A DNA stretch of 64,000 nt from Roseiarcus fermentans (GCF_003315135.1 NZ_QNRK01000033.1:1-64000); one strand, 5' to 3'. Positions 37,921 to 48,402 are shown, numbered from the stretch's first letter. Notes: generated from the sequence alone by a model not told the origin. Made by a program: numbers and translations.

Positions 37921-38564
37921 CGCGCCGCCGCCGCCCGGGCCGCCAGGCCGGGGAACGGGACAGGACGCAGGCGGTCCGCCGCCGCATCCTGTCGCGGACG
38001 AAGCCGGCGAGACGGCTTCCGAGCCCCTATGCGAGACCGGGTCCAGGCCGCCCGCCGCCCTCGTATCGGCAAATATCCGATGACGCGATAGTAAAACAGC
38101 GATGACCTTTCTGCGCATGTCAAGTTCATCCCCGACCTCTTCGTCGACGTCTCTGCTGCCATCCCCTGCGCTCGCGCTCTGGTCATGCGACATAGTGTCC
38201 GGGAGCGACCCAGAACCTGCACTCTACGTATAAGTCCTAATTGTGGACACAGCCTGCATGGTGTCGGAAGGGCGGGCGCGACACCGCCGGAACACAGAAC
38301 GCTCAATCAAGAGTCCCGCGAGAGGGCTTGGGATCGTTTCGCGGGAGGCCGGCCGGTGTCGCCCCCAACCCTGGAGCCTCGGCCCTGCCGGGGATGGGCG
38401 CGCCGGGTCATCCTCCGGCCCCGCGTCCTTGCAAGCGAGCGCCCCTCGGGGGGGTGTCGCGACTCGCGAGGGCGGCCGGGAGCGATCCGTCGAGGCTGCC
38501 GCGCCGGATCCTGACCTGGCGGCGGGAGGAGGCGGTCGGACTCTCGCCCCTCCGCTCGACCGAT
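37921..38564. other. Long intergenic region
   Basis: About 640 bases between the convergent EamA and NUP genes. The stretch 38080-38260 is somewhat less GC-rich, and GTGTCC (about 38190) and GGACAC (about 38245) form a widely spaced inverted repeat. No convincing gene, terminator with T-run, or RNA gene was found. Arginine-rich open frames here look like chance. Confidence 0.5.
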
Positions 38565-39692
38565 TTACGGCCCCGGCGCCGAAGGCGTCCGGCTGCCGTA
38601 CTCGTCCCAGTGATCGACGATTTCGTTCACCACGGCGCTGCCGGCGAGGTAGACGTTCTGCAGGCTCTCGTCGAAGGCCGAGAGACCGCCGCCCGCCGCA
38701 TCCTGAGCGAGCAGTTGAGCGGGCGTCTGACCTGGACCGGGCGTGGTGTAATCGCTGGCGGCGCGCAGATCGAGCACGCGATCGATATCGATCGCGTGGT
38801 TCTGGGCCAGGAACGTCAACGCCTGCATATAGCCGGCGTCCTCCTCGGCCGACATTGTGAAGACCGCCATGCCGTGGCTCCAGTAGCGCACCCAGTTCTC
38901 CGCCCAGGCGTTGAGCCGGTCGCCGATCCAGAACGTTCCGGCGGCCAGCGTGTCGCCCTTCAGGATCAACGGCGGCGACTGTGTCTTGGGATAGGCGCTG
39001 AAGTGCGCGCGAAGCGCCTGCAGCCTGGCGGTGTCGGGCAACGTCACATGGGCATGGTCGAACTGGAACGCCCACCGGACGAGGCCCGCATTGAGATGGA
39101 ACAGATTGTCGCCGTTCGTCGAGTCCGCAGGCGGCGGCGGGTTCTGGTAGGGGGCGGAGCGGCCGAGCGGCACGTAACCGCTGCTCCAGTCGCCTGGAAT
39201 CTCGCGTGCGTCGATTTCGTAGGCGAGGTCGCCATCGGCGACGTACTCGGCCCATGACGCCGATCCCGCCGGCCCGGCGTTCGGATCGATGCCGCCGATT
39301 CCCGCCAGAATCCAGTAGGCGTGGCTGAGATCGAAGCGGCGATCGTTGGCGAGCGCCGTGATCGAGGCCGCCATGCGCGTCGGCCCCTCGCCGGTTTCGA
39401 TTCCGAGCACCTGCTTGTCGGGATTGTAGCGCAGATGGTGATAGCCCTGCGGGAACGGAATGACGACCGGCAGCGGGTAGTTGACCACCCAGGTGCTGAA
39501 CTCGCCGGGCGCGCCCGTGTCGTCGCCGGTATCGAACGTGGTGACGACGACGAAGCGGATCGGCAGGGGCGGCTCCGGCGCCGCCTCCGGCTCTGCGCCG
39601 CGCGCGGGCGACACGGCCAGCGCCAGCAGCAGCGACAGCGGCGCAAACCATGCCTGACGGCGGCGCCGGCCGACGATCCAGCGCATGGTCAT
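38565..39692 (-). CDS. NUP-family (purine nucleoside permease-like) exported protein
   Basis: A 375-residue protein matching the NUP family (PF06516), first known from a yeast nucleoside permease but without membrane helices other than the signal peptide. Residues 1 to about 32 are a signal sequence with a basic start and SPARGAEPE at the cleavage region. Family segments include FSTWVVNYPLP, LAGIGGIDPNAG and GTFWIGDRLNAWAENWVRYW. The fold resembles nucleoside phosphorylase, so it may be a periplasmic nucleosidase or binding protein. ATG at 39692 or 39686. It is 33 bases behind a dehydrogenase gene, with no transporter partner nearby. Confidence 0.85.
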   Translation of the reverse strand: MTMRWIVGRRRRQAWFAPLSLLLALAVSPARGAEPEAAPEPPLPIRFVVVTTFDTGDDTGAPGEFSTWVVNYPLPVVIPFPQGYHHLRYNPDKQVLGIETGEGPTRMAASITALANDRRFDLSHAYWILAGIGGIDPNAGPAGSASWAEYVADGDLAYEIDAREIPGDWSSGYVPLGRSAPYQNPPPPADSTNGDNLFHLNAGLVRWAFQFDHAHVTLPDTARLQALRAHFSAYPKTQSPPLILKGDTLAAGTFWIGDRLNAWAENWVRYWSHGMAVFTMSAEEDAGYMQALTFLAQNHAIDIDRVLDLRAASDYTTPGPGQTPAQLLAQDAAGGGLSAFDESLQNVYLAGSAVVNEIVDHWDEYGSRTPSAPGP

Positions 39693-39725
39693 GGCCCTCG
39701 CTTCGACTGCGCAGCAGGGCATTCC

Positions 39726-40727
39726 CTACAGCGCCTGCCACATGCCGCTCTCGGCCGCGCCGAACAGCGCGTCGATGACGCGCATGTTCAGGACCGCGTC
39801 CTCGATCGGGAACTCGAGCGGCGCTTCGCCCAGGACCGCGCGGGAAAACGCGTCGCCCTGCAGGCCGTACTGGTCGCAGACCGGAAATTCCTCGACCCGC
39901 GCCCCGGCGCCCATGAGATCGGCGCCGTCGTCGATCACGATCCGCATCGGCCGGTCGGGCAGCGCGTTGAACGGCACCAGGATCTCGATCCGCCCGGCTT
40001 CGCCGACGACCGTCACCCGCTGGTGCGGCGCGAGCTGCGTCGCCGCGCTGAAGGTCAGATGGCGGCCGCCCGGAAACGCGACGATGCCGCTCGCCAGCCG
40101 GTCGACGCCGAAAGCCGGGTCGCGCTCGAGGCTCGCCGCGACCCGCGTCGGCTCGGCGCCGAGCAGATAGCGCGCGGTCGCCACCGCGTAGCAGCCGATG
40201 TCGTAGAGCCCGCCGCCGCCCGGCGGCCGGTTGCGCACGTTGTCGGGATCGAGCAGATGATAGGAAAAGAAGGTCTGGATCGCGCCCACGCGCCCGATCA
40301 CGCCCGATTGCACGAGCTCGCGCGCGCGCCGCCATTGCGGGTGGTAGCGGACCATGAAGGCCTCGGCGACGAGTTTTCCGCTCCTGTCGCGCGCCGCGAC
40401 CAGCGTCCGCGCTTCCTCGGCGGTCAGCGCCGCCGGCTTCTCGCACAAGACGGGCTTGCCCGCTTCCAGCGCCTTGATCGACCACGGCACGTGCAATTCG
40501 TTCGGCAGCGGATTGTAGATCGCCTCGATCTCCGGATCGGCGAGCAGCGCCTCGTAGGAGCCATAGGCGCGGCCGATCCCGAGCTGGTTCGCCGCCTCCC
40601 GCGCGCGAGAATCGTCGCGCGAGGCGATCGCGGCGATGTCGCAGCGCTGCGCGCGCTGCATCGCCGGAATCACCTTTTCCGTGGCGATCTTCGCCACGCC
40701 GAGCACGCCCCACTTGACCTTGCGCAT
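39726..40727 (-). CDS. Gfo/Idh/MocA oxidoreductase, xylose/glucose dehydrogenase-like subgroup
   Basis: A 333-residue NAD(P)-dependent dehydrogenase: GVLGVAKIATEKVIPAM at the start, NPLPNELHVPWSIKAL near residue 75 and LCEKPAALT near 95 with the catalytic lysine. GGGGLYDIGCYAVATARYLL near 175 is the substrate loop of the group that holds D-xylose 1-dehydrogenase (NADP), dihydrodiol dehydrogenase and glucose-fructose oxidoreductase. It lacks the Tat signal of the last. GGAGGAAGAC precedes the ATG. It lies between aldo/keto reductase and NUP genes on the same strand. Confidence 0.86.
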   Translation of the reverse strand: MRKVKWGVLGVAKIATEKVIPAMQRAQRCDIAAIASRDDSRAREAANQLGIGRAYGSYEALLADPEIEAIYNPLPNELHVPWSIKALEAGKPVLCEKPAALTAEEARTLVAARDRSGKLVAEAFMVRYHPQWRRARELVQSGVIGRVGAIQTFFSYHLLDPDNVRNRPPGGGGLYDIGCYAVATARYLLGAEPTRVAASLERDPAFGVDRLASGIVAFPGGRHLTFSAATQLAPHQRVTVVGEAGRIEILVPFNALPDRPMRIVIDDGADLMGAGARVEEFPVCDQYGLQGDAFSRAVLGEAPLEFPIEDAVLNMRVIDALFGAAESGMWQAL

Positions 40728-40763
40728 GTCTTCCTCCGAAAATAGACGGTATTTTTTTGGAGA

Positions 40764-40808
40764 GGCGGCGCTTCGCCGCCGCCTCCGAAGGAGCGCGAGA
40801 CGCGCTCC
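40764..40808. repeat. Tandem hairpins between aldo/keto reductase and dehydrogenase genes
   Basis: GGCGGCG/CGCCGCC (40764-40770 with 40774-40780) and GGAGCGC/GCGCTCC (40790-40796 with 40802-40808) form two perfect 7-bp stems in the 102-base gap. The only T-run is on the wrong side for minus-strand termination, so they are more likely processing or attenuation structures. Confidence 0.5.
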
Positions 40809-40829
40809 CTCCGTTCGAGCGCGCGCGCT

Positions 40830-41864
40830 TTACCCCTTCGGCCCCGGCACGCGGCCGTCGGCCTGGCGCGCCAGCATCCAGCCGGGATATTCGGGCTTAA
40901 GCGCGCTGACCGTGTCGAGGGCGGCGATCTCCTCGGCCGTCAGCGCGAGGCTCGTAGCGGCGAGGTTGTCGTCGAGCTGCTCGACGGTCTTGGCGCCGAC
41001 GATGACGCTCATGACGCCCTTGCGCGCCAGCAGCCAGGCGAGCGCCACCCGCGCCACCGACGTCTCGTGCGCCTTGGCGACCGTTCCCATCACGTCGATG
41101 ATGTCGAAGGCGCGCTCCTTGTCGACCGGCGGGAAGTCGAAGGTCGTGCGGCGCGAGTCGTTGTCGCCGCGCTTGTCGCGGGTGAACTTGCCGGACAGGA
41201 AGCCGCCGGCGAGCGGGCTCCACACCATCACGCCGAGGCCCTGGTCCTCGACGAGCGGCAGGATCTCGCGCTCGAGCTCCCGGCCCGCGATCGAGTAATA
41301 GGCCTGCACCGTCTCGAACCGCGCGAGCCCGTGTTTGTCCGAGATCGCCAGCGCCTTCATGATCTGCCAGGCGGCGAGGTTCGAGCAGCCGATCGTGCGC
41401 ACGAGGCCGCGCTGGACGCAATTGTCGAGCGCCCTGAGCGTCTCCTCGATCGGCGTCACCGGATCGAAGCCGTGGATCTGGTAGAGGTCGACGTAGGCGA
41501 GGCCGAGCCGCTCGAGACTCCCGGCGATCTGGTCGAGGATGTGGCCGCGCGACAGGCCGACCGCGTTCGGCCCCGGCCCCATCCGGCCGCGCACTTTTGT
41601 GGCGACGATCACGTCCTCGCGCTTGACGCCGAGGTCCCGCAATGCCTGGCCGAGCTGCATCTCGGACCGCCCTTCCGAATAGACGTTGGCGGTGTCGATG
41701 AAGTTGACGCCGGCTTCGAGCGCCCGCACGACGAGCGCGGTCGAGGCCGCCTGATCCAGCTTGCCGATCGCCTGCCAGAACCCGGCGCCGCCGCTGAAGG
41801 TCATGGTGCCGAGGCAGATTTCCGAGACGTACTGGCCGGTGCGGCCGAGCGGTCGATAGCGCAT
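40830..41864 (-). CDS. Aldo/keto reductase
   Basis: A 344-residue NADPH-dependent (beta/alpha)8 oxidoreductase. The catalytic tetrad is visible: Asp and Tyr in FIDTANVYSEGRSE near residue 53, Lys in VATKVRGRMG near 85, His in YQIHGFDPVTP near 127. The C-terminal coenzyme motif SVIVGAKTVEQLDDN lies near 300. The group reduces aldehydes and keto-sugars. The ATG at 41864 follows GGGAGAGGA. It is the likely first gene of a small operon with the dehydrogenase behind it. Substrate unknown. Confidence 0.92.
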   Translation of the reverse strand: MRYRPLGRTGQYVSEICLGTMTFSGGAGFWQAIGKLDQAASTALVVRALEAGVNFIDTANVYSEGRSEMQLGQALRDLGVKREDVIVATKVRGRMGPGPNAVGLSRGHILDQIAGSLERLGLAYVDLYQIHGFDPVTPIEETLRALDNCVQRGLVRTIGCSNLAAWQIMKALAISDKHGLARFETVQAYYSIAGRELEREILPLVEDQGLGVMVWSPLAGGFLSGKFTRDKRGDNDSRRTTFDFPPVDKERAFDIIDVMGTVAKAHETSVARVALAWLLARKGVMSVIVGAKTVEQLDDNLAATSLALTAEEIAALDTVSALKPEYPGWMLARQADGRVPGPKG

Positions 41865-42079
41865 GGGGTCCTCTCCCGATTCTCGAGTTCGCGTCCGCGG
41901 GGAGCGGACACCTAACCCTCGATCGTTACGGCGGGCAAATCGCAGCCGCGTGAACAGCCGCCGCGGAAACGCCCCCGTCCCTTCATCCTTCTTCACATTC
42001 AACCGGAACGCGCGCAACGCGCGCGCCGTAGCGTCCCTGTCGAAGCGGCGCCCACGCGCCGCCGATGACGGAGAGAACC

Positions 42080-42745
42080 ATGATCACGGACAATACGGCG
42101 AACCAGCCGCAAGGCCTCGCGCAGACGCCAACGGGCCGCCGCGGGCGGCGCTGGCTTCGCCCTGCGGCGCTGGCCGGCGTGCTCGTCGGCGGCGTCGCGC
42201 TCGCGGCCGGCGGATATGCGGCCTATGCGGCGACGGCCGGCGCCGACGGCGCCGGGTGGCGGGACGGCATGCGGCTCGCCTTCGCCCAGCGCGCCATCGC
42301 CCATGCGCTCGACAGCGTCGGCGCGAGCTCGGCGCAGGAAGCCAAGATCCACGACATCGTCGCCGCCCGGTTCGCCGAACTCGGTCCCGACCCGGACGAG
42401 CGGGCGGCCATGCGCAAGCAGGCGCTGGCGCTTCTCGCCGCCCCGACGATCGACCGCGCCGCGGTGGAAACGATGCGGCTCGACGCGGTGGCGAAGTTCG
42501 ACGCCAAGTCCAAGGCGATCGTCGCCGGCCTCCTCGACATCGCCGACCAGCTCACCCCCGACCAGCGCGCCAAGCTCGCCGCCCACGCCGAGGAGATGGC
42601 CGAGCGCGGCCCGATGGGCGGGCCCATGGGAGGCCCCTGGGGCCACTGGGGCCACTGGGGCCACGGTCCGATGATGGACGGCCCGCACGGCGGACCGGAC
42701 GACGGCCCCGGCCACGGACCGGACGGCGGACCCGACAAGGACTGA
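42080..42745 (+). CDS. CpxP/Spy-like periplasmic protein with Gly/His-rich tail
   Basis: A 221-residue protein with a twin-arginine-like basic start (GRRGRRW) and one hydrophobic segment (about residues 30-50) as signal or anchor. A helical domain follows with the LTPDQRAKL motif of the CpxP/Spy/metal-resistance family near residue 160. The last 45 residues are an unusual glycine, histidine and proline-rich tail with GHWGHWGHG and DGPHGGPDDGPGHGPDGG, a plausible metal-binding region. The ATG at 42080, with GGAGAGA upstream, is preferred to 42065. It precedes a two-component system, whose sensor it may inhibit as CpxP does. Confidence 0.8.
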   Translation: MITDNTANQPQGLAQTPTGRRGRRWLRPAALAGVLVGGVALAAGGYAAYAATAGADGAGWRDGMRLAFAQRAIAHALDSVGASSAQEAKIHDIVAARFAELGPDPDERAAMRKQALALLAAPTIDRAAVETMRLDAVAKFDAKSKAIVAGLLDIADQLTPDQRAKLAAHAEEMAERGPMGGPMGGPWGHWGHWGHGPMMDGPHGGPDDGPGHGPDGGPDKD

Positions 42746-42804
42746 CGAGGCCGGACGAGGCCTGCTAGGAACCCCCCGCGGCATCAGCGGGACAAGGGCG
42801 CGCC

Positions 42805-43506
42805 ATGGCGGAGCGGCTTCTCATCATCGACGACGATCAGCGGCTCGCCGCCATGGTCGGCGACTATCTCGGCGCCGCCGGGTTCGTCGTCGACCGCGCG
42901 CTCACCGGGCGCGAGGGCCTCGCGGCGCTCGGGCGCACGGCGTTCGACGCCGTCATCCTCGACGTGATGCTGCCCGACATCGACGGGTTCGAACTCTGCC
43001 GGACGATCCGCGCCCGCGCCCAGACGCCGATCCTGATGCTGACGGCGCGCGGCGACGAAACCGACCGGATCGTCGGCCTCGAACTCGGGGCCGACGACTA
43101 TCTGCCGAAACCCTTCAGCCCGCGCGAATTGCTGGCGCGGCTGCGCGCCATCCTGCGCCGCGGCCCGCTGCCCCGGGCGGCCGGGTCGGGCGAACTGCGT
43201 TTCGGCCGGCTCGTCATCGACCGCGAGTCGCGCAGGGTCAGCGTCGACGGCGAGGAGAAGACGCTGACCAGCCACCAGTTCGACCTGATGGTCGCGCTCG
43301 CCGAGAACGCCGGGCGGGTGCTGAGCCGCGAGCGGCTGATGGACCTCGTCAAGGGCGAGGAGCTCGACGCCTGCGACCGCACCGTCGACGTCCACATTTC
43401 GAGGCTGCGCGCGCTGATCGAGGATGACGCCAAGCACCCGCGCCGCATCATCACCGTGCGCGGCGCCGGCTACGTGTTCGCCAGAAAGCAGGACGGCGAG
43501 GCATGA
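42805..43506 (+). CDS. OmpR/CpxR-type response regulator
   Basis: A 233-residue two-component regulator. The receiver domain has the acidic pair IIDDDQ near residues 7-12, the phospho-acceptor aspartate in VILDVMLPD (about residue 53) and the lysine in YLPKPFS (about 102). The winged-helix DNA-binding domain covers residues 130-230 with TVDVHISRLRALIEDD. Its stop overlaps the kinase start (ATGA), so the two are translated together. With the CpxP-like gene in front, envelope or metal stress is the likely signal. Confidence 0.95.
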   Translation: MAERLLIIDDDQRLAAMVGDYLGAAGFVVDRALTGREGLAALGRTAFDAVILDVMLPDIDGFELCRTIRARAQTPILMLTARGDETDRIVGLELGADDYLPKPFSPRELLARLRAILRRGPLPRAAGSGELRFGRLVIDRESRRVSVDGEEKTLTSHQFDLMVALAENAGRVLSRERLMDLVKGEELDACDRTVDVHISRLRALIEDDAKHPRRIITVRGAGYVFARKQDGEA

Positions 43507-44810
43507 TCGTGGTCCAGCGTCGGCTGTTCTGGAAGATCTACCTGACGCTGCTCGCGAGCCTCGTCGCCGTCGCGGTGCTGATGGGCGCGTTCTGGTCGCT
43601 GGTCGGCGAGAGCGGCCGTCCGCGCTGGGGCGCGTTCCACCTCGAGGTCGACGAACGGCTGATCCCCGAGCGCGACAGCCCGCCGGGCGCGATCGCGGCG
43701 GCGATGAAGCGGCTCGGCGACGAGATGGACGCCGACGTCTCCGCCTACGACGCCCGCGGCGCTCTGGTCGCCGCGCAGGGCGCCCCGATCGCCTTCGGCG
43801 AAGGGGAACGCATGCGGTTCGGGCCGCCGCCGCACATCGTGCGCATCGATCTTCCCGACGGCCGCACGGTGCTGGCGCGGCTGCGCCCGCCGGGCCCGCG
43901 GCCGCACCTGCGCATGCTCTCGCTCGTGCTGCTGGCTGCCGGCGGCGTCGGGCTCGCGGCCTTTCCGCTCACCGCCCGGCTGACCCGCCGGCTCGAGGGC
44001 CTCAGAACCGGGGTCGAGCGCTGGGGCGCGGGCGAACTCGCGCTGCGCGTCGACGACGCCGGGCACGACGAGGTGGCGGTCGTCGCGCGCGCCTTCAACG
44101 TCGCCGCGGGCCGGATCGAGGACCTCTTGACCTCGCAGCGGGCGCTGCTCGCCAACGCCAGCCACGAACTGCGCTCGCCGCTGGCGCGCCTGCGGATGGC
44201 GATCGAGCTGTGGCTGGCGCGGCCGAGCCCCGACCTGCTCGCCGAGATCAACCGCAACCTCGCCGAAAGCGACGGACTGGTCGACGAGATCCTGCTTGCG
44301 AGCCGCCTCGACTACGACCGCGCGCCGCGGCCGCCGGGCGCTCGGGTCGATCTCACCGCGCTCGCCGCGGAGGAGGCGGCGCGGCTCGAGCCCGGCGCCG
44401 CGAGCCTCGCCGAGAGCGGCGCGCCGGTCGAAATCGACGGCGACGCGACGCTGCTGCGCCGCCTGATCCGCAATCTGCTCGAGAACGCGGTCAAGCACGG
44501 CCGCCCGCCGGTGGGCATCGCCGTCGTCCGCGACGGAAACCTCGCGCGCGTCGCCGTGTCGGACTGCGGCGACGGGATCGCGCCCGAAGAGCGCGAGCGG
44601 GTGTTTGCGCCGTTCTACCGGCCCCCGGGGCGCAGCGAATCCTCGGGCGGCTGGGGCCTCGGCCTGTCGCTCGTGCGCCAGATCGCGGAGCGGCACGGCG
44701 GCGGCGCCCGCTGCGAGGCGGCGCCGGGCGGCGGCAGCCGCTTCGTCGTCGACCTCGCGGGCGACGCGGTGGAGCTTCCCCCGAGCGGAGAAGGCGAGAG
44801 GCGGACCTGA
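43503..44810 (+). CDS. Sensor histidine kinase (CpxA-like)
   Basis: A 435-residue membrane kinase with a first transmembrane helix at about 12-32, a periplasmic loop of about 100 residues, a second helix near 140-160, and a HAMP linker. The H-box SHELRSPLARLRMA is near residue 220 with the phosphorylated histidine. The N-box RNLLENAVKHG is near 322, and the G-boxes are DCGDGIAPEE and GWGLGLSLV. It phosphorylates the response regulator encoded just upstream (4-base overlap). The periplasmic loop shows no known ligand domain. Confidence 0.95.
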   Translation: MIVVQRRLFWKIYLTLLASLVAVAVLMGAFWSLVGESGRPRWGAFHLEVDERLIPERDSPPGAIAAAMKRLGDEMDADVSAYDARGALVAAQGAPIAFGEGERMRFGPPPHIVRIDLPDGRTVLARLRPPGPRPHLRMLSLVLLAAGGVGLAAFPLTARLTRRLEGLRTGVERWGAGELALRVDDAGHDEVAVVARAFNVAAGRIEDLLTSQRALLANASHELRSPLARLRMAIELWLARPSPDLLAEINRNLAESDGLVDEILLASRLDYDRAPRPPGARVDLTALAAEEAARLEPGAASLAESGAPVEIDGDATLLRRLIRNLLENAVKHGRPPVGIAVVRDGNLARVAVSDCGDGIAPEERERVFAPFYRPPGRSESSGGWGLGLSLVRQIAERHGGGARCEAAPGGGSRFVVDLAGDAVELPPSGEGERRT

Positions 44811-45277
44811 GCGGCGACGGGCGCGCGAGGCGCGGCCGGCCGGGGCTCGATCCGCCGGATCGGGGCGGTTTTCGCGCCGCGGCCGCCGCCCGGGAGGATG
44901 CGAACGTCCCCCTTGCAAATCGGCCGGGAGTATGAAAACTAACTAGCCGTGGGTATATTTCCCACGTGCAGGGACGCGGTCCCGTGGGGGCGCGTCCAGC
45001 CTCGGACGCCGCCGGCGCCGCCATCCCTCTTCTCGCCCTTCTCGGGTTGGCGCGCCTGCGGCGGCCGACGAGGCGGGCGCCTCAGGGCGGCGATCGCGAC
45101 CCCCGGGGAGGCGGCGAGGATCATGCGGCGACCGCCCCTGGCGCTCAGCCTTCGTCGATGACCGCGCGGCCCTGCCGCGCGGCGCGCCGCCGACCGCGGG
45201 AACAGGCGCTTGACTCCGGTCCCGCGCCGGCAGGTCTGGCGGACGGCTCCCCGGCGCGCCTGCCGGGCCGAGCGACC
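44811..45277. other. Intergenic region between kinase and frcA-like genes
   Basis: About 470 bases between convergent genes. It contains the inverted repeat at 44948-44966 in a short AT-richer patch and otherwise GC-rich sequence without a supportable gene. A kinase gene (frcK), which follows frcA in Sinorhizobium, is not present here. Confidence 0.5.
44948..44966. terminator. Inverted repeat between convergent operons
   Basis: CGTGGG and CCCACG pair around TATATTT. No T-run follows; it may be a weak hairpin or a protein site rather than a terminator. Confidence 0.3.
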
Positions 45278-46056
<779 letters not shown>

Positions 46057-46060
<4 letters not shown>

Positions 46061-47142
46061 TTGGAAACCCTCCGGATCCACTGGTCGAGCGCGACCGCGA
46101 CGATGATCAGGACGCCGATGGCGAATTCCTGCCACAGCACGTCGAGGCCGGCGAGCGAAACGGCGGAGCGGAACACGCCGACGATCAGCGCCCCGACCAG
46201 GGTGCCGATGATCGAGCCGCGCCCGCCGAACAGCGAGGTGCCGCCGATCACCACCGCGGTGATGCTGTTCAGGTTCATATTCTCGCCCGCGGTCGGGCTG
46301 ATCGCGCCGACGCGGCCGATCAGCGCCCAGCCGGCGATCGCGGCGATGAAGCCGGCGAACACGTAGACGCTGAGCAGGATCCGGTCGGTGTCGATGCCCG
46401 CGAGCCGCGCCGCCTCCGGATCGTCGCCGGTCGCGTAGACGTGGCGGCCGTAGGCGGTGCGGGTGAGGATGTACCAGACGACCGCGGCGACGATCAGCAG
46501 CAGGAACGTGCCCCACATCACCCGCACGTCGCCGATGGCGACCTGATCGCCCATCAGGCTCAGGAACGGCGCCTGCTCGTCGATGTCCTGCATGCCGATG
46601 GTTTCGCTGCGCGAATAGAAGGTGATGAGCGCGCCGATGATGCTCAGCGTGCCGAGCGTGACGATGAACGGCGGCATCTTCAGCCGCGTCACCAGCGCTC
46701 CGTTGACGTAGCCGAACACCGCGCCGCACAGGAGACCGAGCGGAAAGGCGATGATCGTCGGCACCCCGTCGAGCACGCCCAGACGCCCCATCACCACCGA
46801 CGAAATGACCATGATGACGCCGATCGACAGGTCGATGCCGGCAGTCAGGATCACCAGCGTCTGCCCGATGCCGAGAAGGCCGGTGACCATCACCTGGGTC
46901 AGGACGGTCGAGAGATTGCTCGCGGAGGTAAAGCGGTGCGGATTGACCGCAACGCCGAGCAGAAGGCCGAGCGCCAGCACGACGAACGGCACCGTCGTCG
47001 GATAGGCGTGCAGGAATCGCTGGAGCCGCTGGAGCAGGGTGAGCCGCTCCTCGTCGAACGAGGCGACGCTGGTGGTCGCCCCGGCCAGAACCTTCTCGAA
47101 CTCCTGCTGCGCAGGACGGCCCGTCGGAGTCGCTTCGCTCAT
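46057..47142 (-). CDS. frcC: Sugar ABC transporter permease, FrcC-like
   Basis: A 361-residue CUT2 permease with an unusually long hydrophilic N-terminus (about 45 residues). Hydrophobic helices and the family motifs AGIDLSIGVIMV near residue 101 and VVIGGTSLFGGRGSIIG near 285 follow. Length and layout match FrcC. It sits between the binding protein (124-base gap with a hairpin) and the ATPase (overlap). GAGGAA precedes the ATG. Confidence 0.85.
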
Positions 47143-47192
47143 GGGCTTCCTCGTTCGTTTCCCGATGTCTCGAGCGCTCGTTTCGGCCCGCC

Positions 47193-47214
47193 GGCCGCGA
47201 TCTTCGCCGCGGCC
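47193..47214 (-). repeat. Stem-loop between frcB-like and frcC-like genes
   Basis: GGCCGCG and CGCGGCC form a perfect 7-bp stem around 8 bases, with partial pairing further out (47187-47220). It lies directly after the binding-protein gene on the minus strand, as in the two other sugar ABC operons of this window. Confidence 0.5.
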
Positions 47215-47265
47215 GCCGGGATTTTTGGCTCTTTCAGGGGATTAAGCGCCCCCCTCGGCGGGAAA

Positions 47266-48276
47266 TCAACCCCAGCAGAGCTTCATGCCCTCGTCGACGC
47301 TGATCGAGGGGACGCCCGGAACCGGATGATCCGTGACGAGCTTCTCGCCGGTGTCGATGCTGGTCGGCTTCTTGCCGGTCTTGACGTAGTCGGCGATCGC
47401 CTGGACGCCGTCGGCCGCCATCAGCAGCGGATATTGCTGGGAGGTCGCGCCGATGATGCCCTCCTTGACCCACTTGACGCCCTGGCAGCCGCCGTCGACC
47501 GCGACCACCGTCACGCCCTTGTTCTTGCCCGCCGCCTTGAGCGCCGCGTAGCCGCCGTATGCAGCCGGCTCGTTGATGGCGTAGACGAGGTCGATCTCGT
47601 CGGCCTTCTGCAAAATGTTCTCCATCGCCTTGCGGCCGCCCTCGGTCGAGCCGGCGGTGACGTCGGAGCCGACGATCTGCGGGCTGTCGCTGGTCGAGAA
47701 GTGCTTCGGGTCCTTCACCTTGATGCCGAAGCCGTCGAGGAAGCCGTTGTGGCGCAGGTAGTCGACCGACGGCTGGTTGGCCGCGAGGTCGAGCGTCGCG
47801 ATCTTGGCCGTGGCGGCCTTGTCGCCGAGCGTCCCCTTGGCCCAGGCGCCGATCAGCTGCCCGGCCTTGAAGTTGTCGGTCGCATAAAGCGCGTCGGCGG
47901 CGGTGACGGGGTCGAGCGGCGTGTCGAGCGTGATGACGACGATGCCGGCGTCGCGGGCCTTCTTGACCGTCGGCACGATGGCGGTCGAGTCGCTCGGCAC
48001 CAGCAGGATGCCCTTGGCGCCGGCGGCCATCAGCTGCTCGATCGCGGCGACCTGGCCGTCGTTGTCGCCGTCGGCCTTGCCGGCGTAGGCTTGCGGCGTC
48101 AGGCCGAGTTCCTTGGCCTTGGCCTCGAAGCCTTCCTTCATCTTGACGAAGAACGGGTTGGTGTTGGTCTTGGTGACGAGGCCGACGATCGGCCCGTCGG
48201 CCCACGCGGCGCCGGTGAGCGCGACGGTGACGGCCGCGGCGGCGACGGTCGCAAGGATGGCGGAGATTTTTTTCAC
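47266..48276 (-). CDS. frcB: Periplasmic sugar-binding protein, FrcB-like
   Basis: A 336-residue binding protein of the ribose class. The signal peptide runs to about residue 26 (GAAWADG). The mature start is [19 protein letters not shown]. Ligand-domain segments [15 protein letters not shown] and [19 protein letters not shown] follow. The GTG at 48276 (GTG AAA AAA ATC) is chosen because GGGAGGA is a few bases upstream; the ATG at 48402 lies in the regulatory gap. First gene of the operon. The specificity is inferred from the short ATPase and the ROK regulator next door. Confidence 0.86.
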   Translation of the reverse strand: MKKISAILATVAAAAVTVALTGAAWADGPIVGLVTKTNTNPFFVKMKEGFEAKAKELGLTPQAYAGKADGDNDGQVAAIEQLMAAGAKGILLVPSDSTAIVPTVKKARDAGIVVITLDTPLDPVTAADALYATDNFKAGQLIGAWAKGTLGDKAATAKIATLDLAANQPSVDYLRHNGFLDGFGIKVKDPKHFSTSDSPQIVGSDVTAGSTEGGRKAMENILQKADEIDLVYAINEPAAYGGYAALKAAGKNKGVTVVAVDGGCQGVKWVKEGIIGATSQQYPLLMAADGVQAIADYVKTGKKPTSIDTGEKLVTDHPVPGVPSISVDEGMKLCWG

Positions 48277-48402
48277 TTGTTCCTCCCAAGGGGATACAAT
48301 CGGCGGCGCTGTTCCCGGGGCGAAGTTCGCGAGAATCCTCGCGTTGCCTGGCCTCCATGCGTCGTCGTGGGCAATCTCGCTCCACTTCGCGGCGAGAGTC
48401 AA

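Noticed and set aside
34108-38193. A 1361-codon open frame that runs from the oligopeptidase through the HAD and EamA genes
   Set aside because: Only the part after the ATG at 36198 is coding; upstream it reads the other genes out of frame or antisense.
37921-38564. Possible small RNA or insertion-sequence end with GTGTCC/GGACAC arms
   Set aside because: The arms are only six bases, far apart, and no transposase or target duplication is seen.
42216-42738. Alternative frames across the CpxP-like gene with repeated P, G and W
   Set aside because: They arise from the low-complexity 3' end read in other frames; the frame with a signal segment and LTPDQR motif is the real one.
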